Of a stretch of 58,776 nt of DNA, positions 21,301 through 28,988 are shown one piece after another. The DNA lies in assembly GCA_030849075.1 (NCBI GenBank), contig JASAOO010003423.1, forward strand, positions 1 through 58,776. Direction: 5' to 3'. The DNA is from Zelonia costaricensis. Taxonomy: Eukaryota; Euglenozoa; Kinetoplastea; Trypanosomatida; Trypanosomatidae. Within the stretch, counting starts at the first letter, position 1; each line of letters begins with the position of its first letter. A model generated the notes under the pieces. That model searched no databases. It was given only the letters and a program-made list of their open reading frames with translations, and was not told where the DNA came from. The translations under genes and the position numbers were made by a program.

Positions 21301-24300
21301 ACCCTCCTCCGCGCGAGCGAGGTACAGCTGCTGCGGCGATGTGCGGTCCACACCAGCGTTACCCTCCCCTTCTTCCCCCGCGTCTTTGTTGTCCGTCCCC
21401 GCCGCCCTCGCCGCCCCAGCTGTCGTGGACGCGCCTGGGGTGGCGTGGACGGTGATGTGGTGGTTCAGGATTTGGTGTGCCGCGCCTTGCTCCACCATCG
21501 CCACGATCTGCGCTGCTGCCGGCACCTGCACCGTGACCGCCGTGGACGCCGGTGATGAGGAGGCGGTGTCTGGCGCCCGCGGCGGTGCCAGCGCCTCCAC
21601 GCCGCTGGCAATCGAGGCGCTCACGTCCGGCATCAGAGAGATCAGCGGGGGTGTCGTCGTCGTGGCGGGCGCGTCGGTGGCGGTCGGCGGGTGGCGTCCC
21701 TCGTTCCGCTGAAACGACACTGCGAGCTCGTACTGCCGCGCCGCCAGCCGCAGGCCCAGGCACGTGGCGTTGAGGTCGCCGAGAAGACGTTGCGTGTCCT
21801 GCAGACGCGCCTGTAGGGCGGCGTTCTCGCGCATCAGCTGCGCCATCGCAATGGCCTCGTCCGCGCTCCTACCAGTGTCTGTGCGCTTGTCGTGTCCGGA
21901 GGTTGGGGAGTCGGTGCTGACCGTCTCCGAAGAGGTGGGTGGACTCACGCTGCCGGACTGCGGGGAGGTGAGTGGGTGCGGTTGTTGCTGCTGCTGCTGC
22001 TGCTGCTGTGCATCGACAGTGTCAGCCCTGGCTGCCGTCATCTCTAGTGCCGCGGTCATGACGGTGTTCGCGGCCGTCGCCGTGCTCGCCGTAGATGCGC
22101 CGTTCGTCGTCGTCTCCTCATTCTCAGGCTCGTCGCTGTCTGACGGCATCGCCTGCGTGAGCTGCGCCCACCACGGCAACACACCGCGCTGAAGCAGTGC
22201 CGCCACCATGACCCGCTTGGCCTCCATCACGAAGGGGCCCAACAGCGGACTCTCCTCCGCTGTGCCGCTCCGCACTTGCGCCATGAGCTGGGACGCGTCC
22301 ACAAGGCTCTCCCGTGCATCGTCCAACGGCTCGTGATGACGAGGTGCCTCGTTGGGCGACGGCGGTGCGGCGGCGGCACCGGCAGTCGCGTTATGTGCGC
22401 CATCGACCGCCTCCCCCTCCTGCGCATTCACCGCAGCAGCAACAGCCACAGCGACGGCGAGGTGACTGGCACTGCGCGACAGCACGCTCGGGGCGCGCGA
22501 GCTGTGCAGGACCGGGGCCGCCGAGGTGAAGGTGAGGAAGCTGGAGGCATGCGAGGAGAGGCGCCGGTGCCGCGCATGGTGCGGAGAGTCCGCGGTGTCC
22601 AGCGGCGCGGCCCCCTCCAGTCCGCCCGTCGAGGCGGAGGCCTTGTCCACAACGGCAAGGTCGGGCACCACCAGCGGCGTCGGCTGGCAGGCCGACAGCG
22701 GCAGCGGCCGCGTCCCGTTGCTGCCCTGCGACGAGGTGCGCGTCACGCCCTCGACCGACACGCAACGCACCGCCCCCGCCGCCTGCCCACCTACCGCGTC
22801 GCTGCTGCCGCTCGCGCTCCGCGACGCACACTGTAGGGGCGCAAAGCCGCCCGGCGACACCGCGCGCGAGCCGTACGCGCCAGAGGTGCTGGCCACCACG
22901 TTGAATGTGCGCGGACTCACCAGCCGCGAGGAGCGTCGCGGGCGGCTCAGGCCCGACATCGCCGCCTGCACAAGGTCGCCGGCCGCGCCGGCGCCGAAGA
23001 TGTTGCCGCTGCTGCACAGAACGCCGTTGGCCGCCACACCCGAAGCCGCCGCAGCCCTCGCCGCGCCCACCTCACTGGCCACGCTGGCCAGCCGCATCGC
23101 GCGGCCCTCGAGCGCCGTGCTGTTTAGATCGAAGGAGTCGTCCACATCACCGAACCCGCCGAAGAGGCCTGGCATCGACCAGCGCGCTGAGTTGGGCTGC
23201 AGCGCAGAGTTGACCGCTGTCACCGCCGCCGCGGCTGCCGTGATGCTGCCACTTCCCTGAACGTGCAGGAGGCGCACCGGGGAGCTCGAGTCGGGGCCCA
23301 AGCTCGCACTACCGAACGTGAGCGGCACGAACCCGTTGTTGCGACGACGCGCACTAGTCACCACAAGCGACGCCCGACGCGTTTGCCGCGGCCAGCCTTC
23401 ATGCGCCTCGGCCGGGCGAGGCGGCGTGTGGGTGCCGAACCGCTCCTCCTCGGTGGGAAGCCGCAGACGTGGAACGCGCACGCCGCTGCGCGTCTTGGGC
23501 GACGGCGCGACTACGCTGCGCTGCGCCGAGAGCAACGTCAGCGGGGAACCGCCCGTGTCGTCGACCAGGATCGGCTGCATCACGTCGCTGTCGCCGTGCG
23601 GGTCGAGTGTCGCGGCAGAGGCGTCCTCGCTCGCCTCCTCGACCGTGTGCGTCTGCGACAGCGACGACACGCCCTCCCGATCCGCGACGAGATGCGGTAG
23701 CAAGAGGCAGCTTTCGTAAAGGTCCAGCACGTGCCGCACGTGGCTCCACAGCTGCCGCTCTGTGCGAGCTAGGCGCGGGGCGGGGCTGTGGCTGTCGTGC
23801 TGCAGGTGCGCGCGGGTGGCGTTGCACAGGAACGCGTCTAGCGGCGCGCGCAGAAGCCGCAGGTGGTGCCGCGCGAGGGCCCACGCAAGACGCCGGAGTA
23901 CAACATCGAGCGGACGCGTCACGCTCTCCAGCACCTCCTGGCGAACGTGCAGGAGGGAGACGACGGCCAGCGTGTGGAGGCGGCTGAGCACCTCGGCAGG
24001 GAGGCTCGGCGATAGATGCGAGATGACGTGCGGCGGCCGCGAAGAGTCGGGCCCGTGCCGGCTCTCCGCGTCTAGCCCCCGCACGCTCCCCATCCCCGCA
24101 ACCCCGTCAACATACGAGGTCGCGCCCGTGCTACTCTGCTCACTCCCGCACTCGCTCCCACTGCCGTCGTCGTCGTCGTAGCATCCATCGTACACGCTGC
24201 TCAGCGCGCCCCGCACCGCTGCCGTGCGACCGCGCAGGCCAACCCCGCCAACCCGCGCAGTGGCGTCCTCCTGATCTACCACGGCGCCGATGCCGAGTCC

Positions 24301-27300
24301 GAGGGGAGCGCTGGTGGCGACGCCAGAGAGCGGCGTGGGGGCGTCGACGTCCTCGCACAGCAGCGGCGCGAGAGCCGCGCGCACAAACGCCACGGCGGCG
24401 CTGTTGGCGATCGGGAGCAGATCGTCACTGCGCAGCCCACCCGCGCGTGGCGCAGCGGCCACCTCGGCCTCTACTCCCGGATGCGGCAGCCCCCTAACCG
24501 TGCCCTCGCCGTCTGGCGTCGCGCTCGCACTTTCCCCGGCGGCAGTCGTTGCGGCGCCGTTGTCTTCCCTGTGGCGACTTAGCTGGGTGTAGCACGCGTA
24601 CTGCTCCGCCAGGAGCCCCGCCAGCAGCGCCGCCGTGGCCGAATCCGCCGCCACACGCACCGCGAGCAGCTGCGTGTGGTGCAGGTAGACGGTGGAGGTT
24701 ACGGAAAGCAACGTGCGCAGCTCCGTCGAGATGGCCGGGGCCTCGCGGCTCTCTGCCGGCCCACGCGCCGGGGACGAGAGGGAGAGGTGGGACGCCCCGG
24801 CATCCCGGCGGTCGCCGCCGAGCACCTCGGCCGTCAGCCACCGCCACACGAAGAGACTGCGGAACGGCACAACCGACGCCGCGGGGGCGCTGCTGCGCAC
24901 AAGACGCTCACGCTTGTAGCGCCGCCCAGACTTCAGGATGCTCCGCGGCGAGCCGGTCAGCGATGTCGAGGGGTCGGGCGAGAGCGGCAGGAGCCCGCTG
25001 TGGCGCTGCGGCATTGGCAGCGGTGCGGCGAGCTTCGCGGGGGGCGCCACCGCTGCAGCAGCAGCACCCGCCGCCGCCGTGGCATCGACTCGGAAACTGA
25101 CGCGTCGCAGCCCGGTGGTGGGGGAGTGCGGCGTGAGCGGTGGAGAGGCGGAGACGGCGCGGCGCGGGTGCGGTGCAGCGGGCGACTGGCTCGCTGTCGC
25201 ACTGCGCGAGTTTCGCGGCCCCTCTCGTGACGCCGTGTGAGGCGTGGCGGGGGTGGCAGCTGCATCGGTGCTCGCACGCTCCGGCAGCGGGGCGGACCGC
25301 GCACGGACCCGCGCAGCGACGTCGCATGCCTGCTGCGACCTCGTTGCCGCCGCATCGCTGCTCGGCCCCTCCGGCGCGAAGATGAGCTGGCGGAGTAGCA
25401 GGTACGTCAGGAGCGGGCCATCAAAGCGATGAGTCAGCACCAGCTCCGCCTCCTCACCGTCAGCATCCCTGTCTGCCGCAATGGTGACCTCCCCGTAGCT
25501 CGCGCTGCCGCTGCTGGCGGTGACCGCTGCGCTGCCGTCGTAGCCGTGTACCATGTTCGGCGTCACCGCCTGGACACGACCAAGCAGCACGCGCTGACTG
25601 CGCAAGTGCACCGGCGGCGCACGGCGGCGGCTGCTACCAGGAGTGTGGCCGCCCTCCCCGTCCTCGTCCTCTTCGCTCTCGCAGCGGCGGAAACTGCTGT
25701 CGGTGGACTTGCTCGACGGCGCCGCCGCGGCGGTGGTGCTGGCCGACACGGTGGTCTCGTAAAAGATGGGGATCAGCACGTCGTGCATCCAGTCCATGAT
25801 GAGGTCCTCCGCCGTCTCCGACAGAGCCGCGTCCGTCGCGGGCGAGCATGGCTCCGACGTCGACGCCACCGGCACCGCTGGCGCGCGTGCCTGTGTCGCA
25901 GCGTCGCTGCCAGCGCCGCGGCTGGCGAGCGGTGCCGTGGCGGGTGATGGGGTGGCCGCGCGGGGCTCGGCCGGCGGACGGGCCGCGGCTCTGCCCCAAC
26001 CCAGCAGCGCGCGCAGCCCCAAACCAGACCCACCACCGCCGCCGCCTCCTACCTTGCCAAAGAAGCCGCCACGCGCCGGGGCTGCGGCTGCTACTGCGGC
26101 GGCGGCGGGTGCCGGTGACTTCCGCGGTGAGCCGCTCTTGCGACTGGCCCTCGCCTCGTCACTCTCACCATCGTCGTCCTCATCGCCGTCTTTGTCGTTG
26201 GAGAAGAGAACTCGCCGCGCCTCCTGCGCCGTCGCCGCCGCCGCGCACCGCAGCGCGTGCACGGTCGAGAGCGTAAAGAAGAAGGCCGGAACGGACGGCA
26301 CCGTCGCGCTCTCCGCCATCGACGCCGGCGCTGATGTCGACTGATGCTGCTGCTGCCGCGCTTCGCGTCGACGGCGGATCGCGAGGGCGACGTGGCGCGC
26401 CGTCGTCTCCACCTGCGCGGGTGTGCCCGTGACGTGCACAAAGTGAACCATGGCCATCAGCTTCTCCCAGAGCGCGCACGCCTCTCGGGAAAGGTGGCTG
26501 TCTTGCCGTGAGACAGACGCGTCGAACTTTGCCGCTTCGCCCTTCTCAGAGGGGGCGGCGACGCCGCTGTCGCTGAGGCTGTTCGGTGTGCGAGTGCGCC
26601 GACTTCGGTGCTGGTGCAACTGCTGCTGCTGCTGGGCCTCGAGGCGACGGCGGTAGCGCTGCCGGTATGCCTCGGGGACATCAGCGTCGTAGCGCACCTT
26701 CGCGTTTGCCTCCTCGCTCACACCGAGGGCATCGCGCTCCTCCGCATCCGCGCCGGGCGGGTAGAGCACGTCCTCGCCGGTCACCTCGAGCATCAGTGCC
26801 GTGTAGAAAACCGGTGAGTGCCGCACGGCTGTCCGGATGGCATCGCGGAGGTGCAAGTCCGCTGCTTCACCACCACCCTCTGCCCCAGCTTCCTCGCTGA
26901 TCAGCTCCGCAACGGGGAGAAGACGCACACACAGGCGACGGCCTTCAGCAGTGGCGTCGTGCGTGTATCGGCGCAGGACGCCCACCACCAGCGGCGTCGT
27001 GCACATCACGGAGTTGGGGCTGACCGAGGAGGAGAGGTGCAGCAGGGAGCGCAGCGCCCGCCGCACCGCCGCCCGGGCGGTGGACGACGGCGGCGCCGAA
27101 TACGGCGAAAGCGGACGCAATACCGCGGTATCTGGCACGGCCGTCACGGAGGCCGAGCGGGCGGCAATGGCGGCGCTGCTGCGCTCTGCCGTGGCGGCCG
27201 GAGACGACGGCGATGACGACGACGAGGCCGCGACGAGCGGGCAGTGGCGCAGCAGCGTGCGAATGTCAGCCGCCACGTCACCGGAGAGGATGACGCTGTT

Positions 27301-28818
27301 TTGCGCCATGCTCGCCGTCGTGGGCAGGCAGAGCGCACCGCGCGCTGCAGCGCCGTCGTCGATGACGCCAGGGCTGGTGGCGGAGAGGATCGCCACAGTC
27401 AGCGCGGTCATGTAGTGCTGCACGGCATCGCCGCTGTCGATCCCGTCCACGTAGAAGCGCGCAAAGGACGGGAAGAGCACCGACTGCTGCAGCTGTTGCT
27501 GCTGCTGCTGCTGCTGCCGGTGCCGGTGCGGCGCAAGGCCTCCTGTCGCTGCCGGACCGCCACCCAGGTGTGTGTGATGCAGCACATCGTACAAGCGACG
27601 CACCAGCGCATCCAGCTCGCTGTCGGGTTCGTCTGTCGCCTGCTCCGCGGCTTGCGAGCCGTTCTCATCAGCAGCCGCGCGTGAAGGGTGCGACGCGGGA
27701 GTGTGCTGTGCGTGCACCAACTCCTGCTCGGCCAGCGTGGTGGACAGGACGTACTGCGCGATACGGGACGGCCACGCCTGCATCGCGGCGTGCATCTCAG
27801 TGGGATGCAGCGCCCGCACAGTTCCGGCCGCACCCACAGCCGCACGACGCTCCGTGTCGCGAGCGTGCAACTCCGTCACCGGCGGCGGCGCCTCGAAGGA
27901 AGGCGGGGGTGCGCCCGCTGCATCGCGGCTCCGTCCTGCGTCGCCTCCGCTCTCCAGACGCGCGCCCCGTCCCTCGCCGCGGCTCATGCTGCGGGACGGT
28001 CCCTGGGCTGCGGTGCGGTGACTCAACTCGCTGTCGTGCTGCGTGCGCGGCCGCACTGCAGGGATGCCCTGACGGGTGTACGTGTAGTAGAGTTCCTTCG
28101 CCCGCGTCGCCTCACCGCGACTAGCGGCGCGCCTGGGCTTGCCGCTGCCGCCGCCGCTGCTACTCACGTCGAACTGCTTCTCCGGTACGGCGGTGGAGTG
28201 CAAAGCTTGGGCGTCCTCGGCGTCACCCGCAGCTCTCGCCTCAGGTTTGCGAGGCGGTGGGGAGGCGTCTTCACTGGGGTTGGTGGTGCTGCGCCGCCGT
28301 GTGGGGGTGTGGATCAGCGACGGGACGCGCACCTGGGCGGCGGGCGTGGGTGCGCCGATCAGCTCGGGCTGGGTGGGCAGCTGCGCTGGAGTGAGCTGGA
28401 CGTGGAGGAGACAGAGCAGGAGGCTGGCCTCCAGCCGGCGCGCTGCGGCCACGATGGACGACTCGCCCTCTCCGTCCTGTGCAGCCTCGGCGTCGCTGAC
28501 ATCATCAACACCTTGGCCGTCTGATCGTCCATGTGCTCGCCGTACGTACGCGGCGATCGCGTCGATGAGCGCCGCGGCCGGGTCGGTGGGTGTGAGCGGC
28601 GAGGAAGCACCAGGGCCGTCTGGGTGAGCAGCATCAGCACCGCTGATGTCGCCGCTGTCAGGGCCTGCACGCGTTGCGTCCGTGCCGGATGACCGCCACG
28701 AGGACGAGACGCCCGACCGCTGCGCCCTCGCTGAAGTGGTGCGCGCCTCGGGCAGTGCCGCCATTGCAGACGTGGTGGCTGCGGTGGTGTTGCTGGTGTC
28801 GTCGCGTGTTCTGCGCAT
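15334..28818 (-). CDS. Giant protein (4494 aa) with poly-Q tracts and a C-terminal coiled coil, function unknown
   Basis: One uninterrupted frame runs from ATG at 28818 to TGA at 15334. The first ~1700 residues alternate disordered Ser/Ala/Arg stretches with short ordered islands, such as LFPSFARFYVDGIDSGDAVQH, FDGPLLTYLLLRQLIF and SLFVWRWLTAEVL. Glutamine runs occur near residues 435, 2270, 2815 and 2850. Residues of about 3435-4260 form heptad-rich coiled coil (for example LQQRLAGSSSAVTELRDELH and HRVAELEAELRNANFRMGEW), interrupted by an SRSRSRS tract. A last short coiled coil lies near 4365-4410. The C-terminus is FAELGED. No catalytic motif is visible. The length and coiled coil suggest a scaffold, for example cytoskeletal, flagellar or basal-body, but that is inference. 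A second Met at codon 19 (MAALPEA) is an alternative start. The plus-strand frame at 15127-17796 is its mirror. Confidence 0.88.
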   Translation of the reverse strand: MRRTRDDTSNTTAATTSAMAALPEARTTSARAQRSGVSSSWRSSGTDATRAGPDSGDISGADAAHPDGPGASSPLTPTDPAAALIDAIAAYVRRAHGRSDGQGVDDVSDAEAAQDGEGESSIVAAARRLEASLLLCLLHVQLTPAQLPTQPELIGAPTPAAQVRVPSLIHTPTRRRSTTNPSEDASPPPRKPEARAAGDAEDAQALHSTAVPEKQFDVSSSGGGSGKPRRAASRGEATRAKELYYTYTRQGIPAVRPRTQHDSELSHRTAAQGPSRSMSRGEGRGARLESGGDAGRSRDAAGAPPPSFEAPPPVTELHARDTERRAAVGAAGTVRALHPTEMHAAMQAWPSRIAQYVLSTTLAEQELVHAQHTPASHPSRAAADENGSQAAEQATDEPDSELDALVRRLYDVLHHTHLGGGPAATGGLAPHRHRQQQQQQQQLQQSVLFPSFARFYVDGIDSGDAVQHYMTALTVAILSATSPGVIDDGAAARGALCLPTTASMAQNSVILSGDVAADIRTLLRHCPLVAASSSSSPSSPAATAERSSAAIAARSASVTAVPDTAVLRPLSPYSAPPSSTARAAVRRALRSLLHLSSSVSPNSVMCTTPLVVGVLRRYTHDATAEGRRLCVRLLPVAELISEEAGAEGGGEAADLHLRDAIRTAVRHSPVFYTALMLEVTGEDVLYPPGADAEERDALGVSEEANAKVRYDADVPEAYRQRYRRRLEAQQQQQLHQHRSRRTRTPNSLSDSGVAAPSEKGEAAKFDASVSRQDSHLSREACALWEKLMAMVHFVHVTGTPAQVETTARHVALAIRRRREARQQQHQSTSAPASMAESATVPSVPAFFFTLSTVHALRCAAAATAQEARRVLFSNDKDGDEDDDGESDEARASRKSGSPRKSPAPAAAAVAAAAPARGGFFGKVGGGGGGGSGLGLRALLGWGRAAARPPAEPRAATPSPATAPLASRGAGSDAATQARAPAVPVASTSEPCSPATDAALSETAEDLIMDWMHDVLIPIFYETTVSASTTAAAAPSSKSTDSSFRRCESEEDEDGEGGHTPGSSRRRAPPVHLRSQRVLLGRVQAVTPNMVHGYDGSAAVTASSGSASYGEVTIAADRDADGEEAELVLTHRFDGPLLTYLLLRQLIFAPEGPSSDAAATRSQQACDVAARVRARSAPLPERASTDAAATPATPHTASREGPRNSRSATASQSPAAPHPRRAVSASPPLTPHSPTTGLRRVSFRVDATAAAGAAAAAVAPPAKLAAPLPMPQRHSGLLPLSPDPSTSLTGSPRSILKSGRRYKRERLVRSSAPAASVVPFRSLFVWRWLTAEVLGGDRRDAGASHLSLSSPARGPAESREAPAISTELRTLLSVTSTVYLHHTQLLAVRVAADSATAALLAGLLAEQYACYTQLSRHREDNGAATTAAGESASATPDGEGTVRGLPHPGVEAEVAAAPRAGGLRSDDLLPIANSAAVAFVRAALAPLLCEDVDAPTPLSGVATSAPLGLGIGAVVDQEDATARVGGVGLRGRTAAVRGALSSVYDGCYDDDDGSGSECGSEQSSTGATSYVDGVAGMGSVRGLDAESRHGPDSSRPPHVISHLSPSLPAEVLSRLHTLAVVSLLHVRQEVLESVTRPLDVVLRRLAWALARHHLRLLRAPLDAFLCNATRAHLQHDSHSPAPRLARTERQLWSHVRHVLDLYESCLLLPHLVADREGVSSLSQTHTVEEASEDASAATLDPHGDSDVMQPILVDDTGGSPLTLLSAQRSVVAPSPKTRSGVRVPRLRLPTEEERFGTHTPPRPAEAHEGWPRQTRRASLVVTSARRRNNGFVPLTFGSASLGPDSSSPVRLLHVQGSGSITAAAAAVTAVNSALQPNSARWSMPGLFGGFGDVDDSFDLNSTALEGRAMRLASVASEVGAARAAAASGVAANGVLCSSGNIFGAGAAGDLVQAAMSGLSRPRRSSRLVSPRTFNVVASTSGAYGSRAVSPGGFAPLQCASRSASGSSDAVGGQAAGAVRCVSVEGVTRTSSQGSNGTRPLPLSACQPTPLVVPDLAVVDKASASTGGLEGAAPLDTADSPHHARHRRLSSHASSFLTFTSAAPVLHSSRAPSVLSRSASHLAVAVAVAAAVNAQEGEAVDGAHNATAGAAAAPPSPNEAPRHHEPLDDARESLVDASQLMAQVRSGTAEESPLLGPFVMEAKRVMVAALLQRGVLPWWAQLTQAMPSDSDEPENEETTTNGASTASTATAANTVMTAALEMTAARADTVDAQQQQQQQQQPHPLTSPQSGSVSPPTSSETVSTDSPTSGHDKRTDTGRSADEAIAMAQLMRENAALQARLQDTQRLLGDLNATCLGLRLAARQYELAVSFQRNEGRHPPTATDAPATTTTPPLISLMPDVSASIASGVEALAPPRAPDTASSSPASTAVTVQVPAAAQIVAMVEQGAAHQILNHHITVHATPGASTTAGAARAAGTDNKDAGEEGEGNAGVDRTSPQQLYLARAEEGRERVINLCQRMEELLAGDATANPDTASAPAAGTPTPPSLTVDPVPYMEHFTFGAASSPVAVTTSGSVSGFPTQSLSQGILGSQNVSLPEPTSAELAAAEAYCREDSELARRHSVMSHGPSQLFAPLDPRTLRRTSTAFTFTSLVAGPGAAAAMSATMATVTPTSTPMSTPRPSSPAAAVVMTGNLSLGNVALLAAASSRTGAHHHQHGHHHAQLHNSPKAQQMLIAVYGGSSAHMPPLHAPAPPGAAQPAETSCLTVVELQGAAHHGMSLAAPAAHSPSPVDFPPGSAADVATVSTLHSTRVSAQEGALQQQQQQPPLQLVLPVPVPASRRGEARGEQLTPRQQQQQQRAASSGSTRSGVHVPATQPRNTALHDQATQTASQEVFISSPQPLVPWGDSDSAGTTSDRPVTTSSSSGGGGGVGGGSAPSHDVHLAAAEGSQGAPAAAAAAAGDGEGRGHAAAETGSEDEAGHRGGAVVGVDGPQQPTPPAAPSPLNSTSGFVLAAHQVTIASPPSPHFHASAEQSTARAAPTSPLRLHGLPVALSHLSVSDPTTATAAAAGTSPGVSPSHTVSTTIVTATTTPTTVSGSNSVPARTPRNVSDFVVGEDEYAVSTRTTIGGESGTAEPAMRSSAGSGPVHYDTRLACAIPPGPKTETERDDGSAGLPWSAHGAASPHAGLPQHRYPHLQSPPPSRQRTAPMEHSLDSHLLARDEAAGEPDSSGPAPASTSHAPPQRQHIWQLTTPPGQDFPSTSGTPPPPAAPSPHSLSELTATSGTQNRRLLPPPPLVLCAVHRRCSVGTQVVPQTPLSTTPRRLQETSPNLATLQESDGSGSYQSGVECHVKRDGGEGDRSDVAAAPPVCRAIAKDVMDAGTGDGAGGVAPLTAATPTQEPRGAAAADTPEACLSSNPAAAAAAAASSSPLWRGTRTPARDSEAAVSALADLQQRLAGSSSAVTELRDELHDARAALVEKEAAVAELAAQLAETEASLRAAQQTAARATAAVDEAAQQRRAAMELRTSVAVETEGEPGTTRDTTPTLGAAAHPLLSPSCLSTPRIAAREADTTVAMLELWRGSDVSQATLLPTTVVSAETSTFSVTPPPVTVPPLQHRVAELEAELRNANFRMGEWRALLDAERHAHAVSVDQLAQQLESEQRRHARTSRSRSRSRSLSPLGSGAASVQAAEAPSGAAADGVDSAAGDTAELQRRVGELTDELSAARSAVAEERQLQGEVAGVVTAAHASEVRALRERLTAHAQELRAGFTQRAQQERESATQREEALKVEVAAHASALAASQKAQQAAEAQRRTLQGELDAERRARVEADAEAAATAALHEQHRREAEEAVQRLQRELEAARERELATASVATTTMATADLLEVKRGEVAALREQLGSVTASLAAAESAADEQRQRGTATASQLAAAEAQRDALETRVASMEAELADARTQRAEWQRAVAGAEETARRALSTAMQQAQEKQEKLEEDLRAAKADNAAHADAMAALTQQLAVAVREAEQQHTAEESRRGEGAAAQDRRHAAALQEAEAKEAELLQRNEVLTAMLRLAELDVDEHRALQARVATLEEELRQMQAAHASQDAARAEAHEAALCVEKEARARLAAALDAARAGADARQHHAEEMLTAEREARAADAAAHAAALASLQDALTAAQDAHEATQLDSAEAHERAEAEREAAQRAHSEVQRRHAAHELQLRTWTQAWWTARTSQAHDWLSAKTDIVTAAWGAAARAIAQQHTSAVPRSDVLLPPAPLQAAQRPQPALLPPPLSDVNSPNVAAPSDEPDKTRSRSRLKKPHHRHQRSSVESTPVHKTPSIAPTAATAVVAAPVPSPSPQPSSPEVLIVSVDDPLGLRYELQRKARDVAGLRERIRQLEQAHGSDQQTLATLQGLLAQEETRGDLAAGVAASAHTPLRTASHAWAASASTRDSAWIDGARTPPATRLWDAPRSGSRGIGSPPTASTLERRRWTPNEYRQRFAELGED

Positions 28819-28870
28819 CAGAGGCAGACGTGTATACAGAGCTCACGAGGCTCGCGTATCGCGCGCGCAT
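28658..28870 (-). other. Upstream ORF overlapping the start of the giant gene
   Basis: If the transcript begins at the predicted acceptor (28926-28927), its leader of about 107 nt contains one upstream ATG at 28870. It opens a 70-codon frame, out of phase with the main frame, which runs past the main ATG at 28818 and stops at 28658. Such an overlapping uORF would be expected to reduce translation of the giant protein. The peptide itself does not look conserved. Confidence 0.45.
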
Positions 28871-28895
28871 GCACGCACTCCGACTCCGTGACACA

Positions 28896-28896
<1 letters not shown>

Positions 28897-28926
<30 letters not shown>
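28897..28926. repeat. (CA)n microsatellite
   Basis: An almost pure CA dinucleotide run lies in the 5' leader of the giant gene. Confidence 0.9.
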
Positions 28927-28928
<2 letters not shown>

Positions 28929-28988
28929 ACACACACACAGATGTATGCAAGACGAGAACGAGGAAGACAAATGAAGGGAGAGAAGGTC
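28926..28988 (-). promoter_or_regulatory. Predicted trans-splice acceptor of the giant gene
   Basis: A minus-strand tract rich in C and T (28941-28987) is followed by a short GT stretch and the first AG (CT at 28926-28927 on the plus strand). No AG intervenes. Confidence 0.55.

Noticed and set aside
28897..28926. CA repeat array considered as a CRISPR or other spaced repeat
   Set aside because: It is a simple dinucleotide run without spacers, and the window is eukaryotic.
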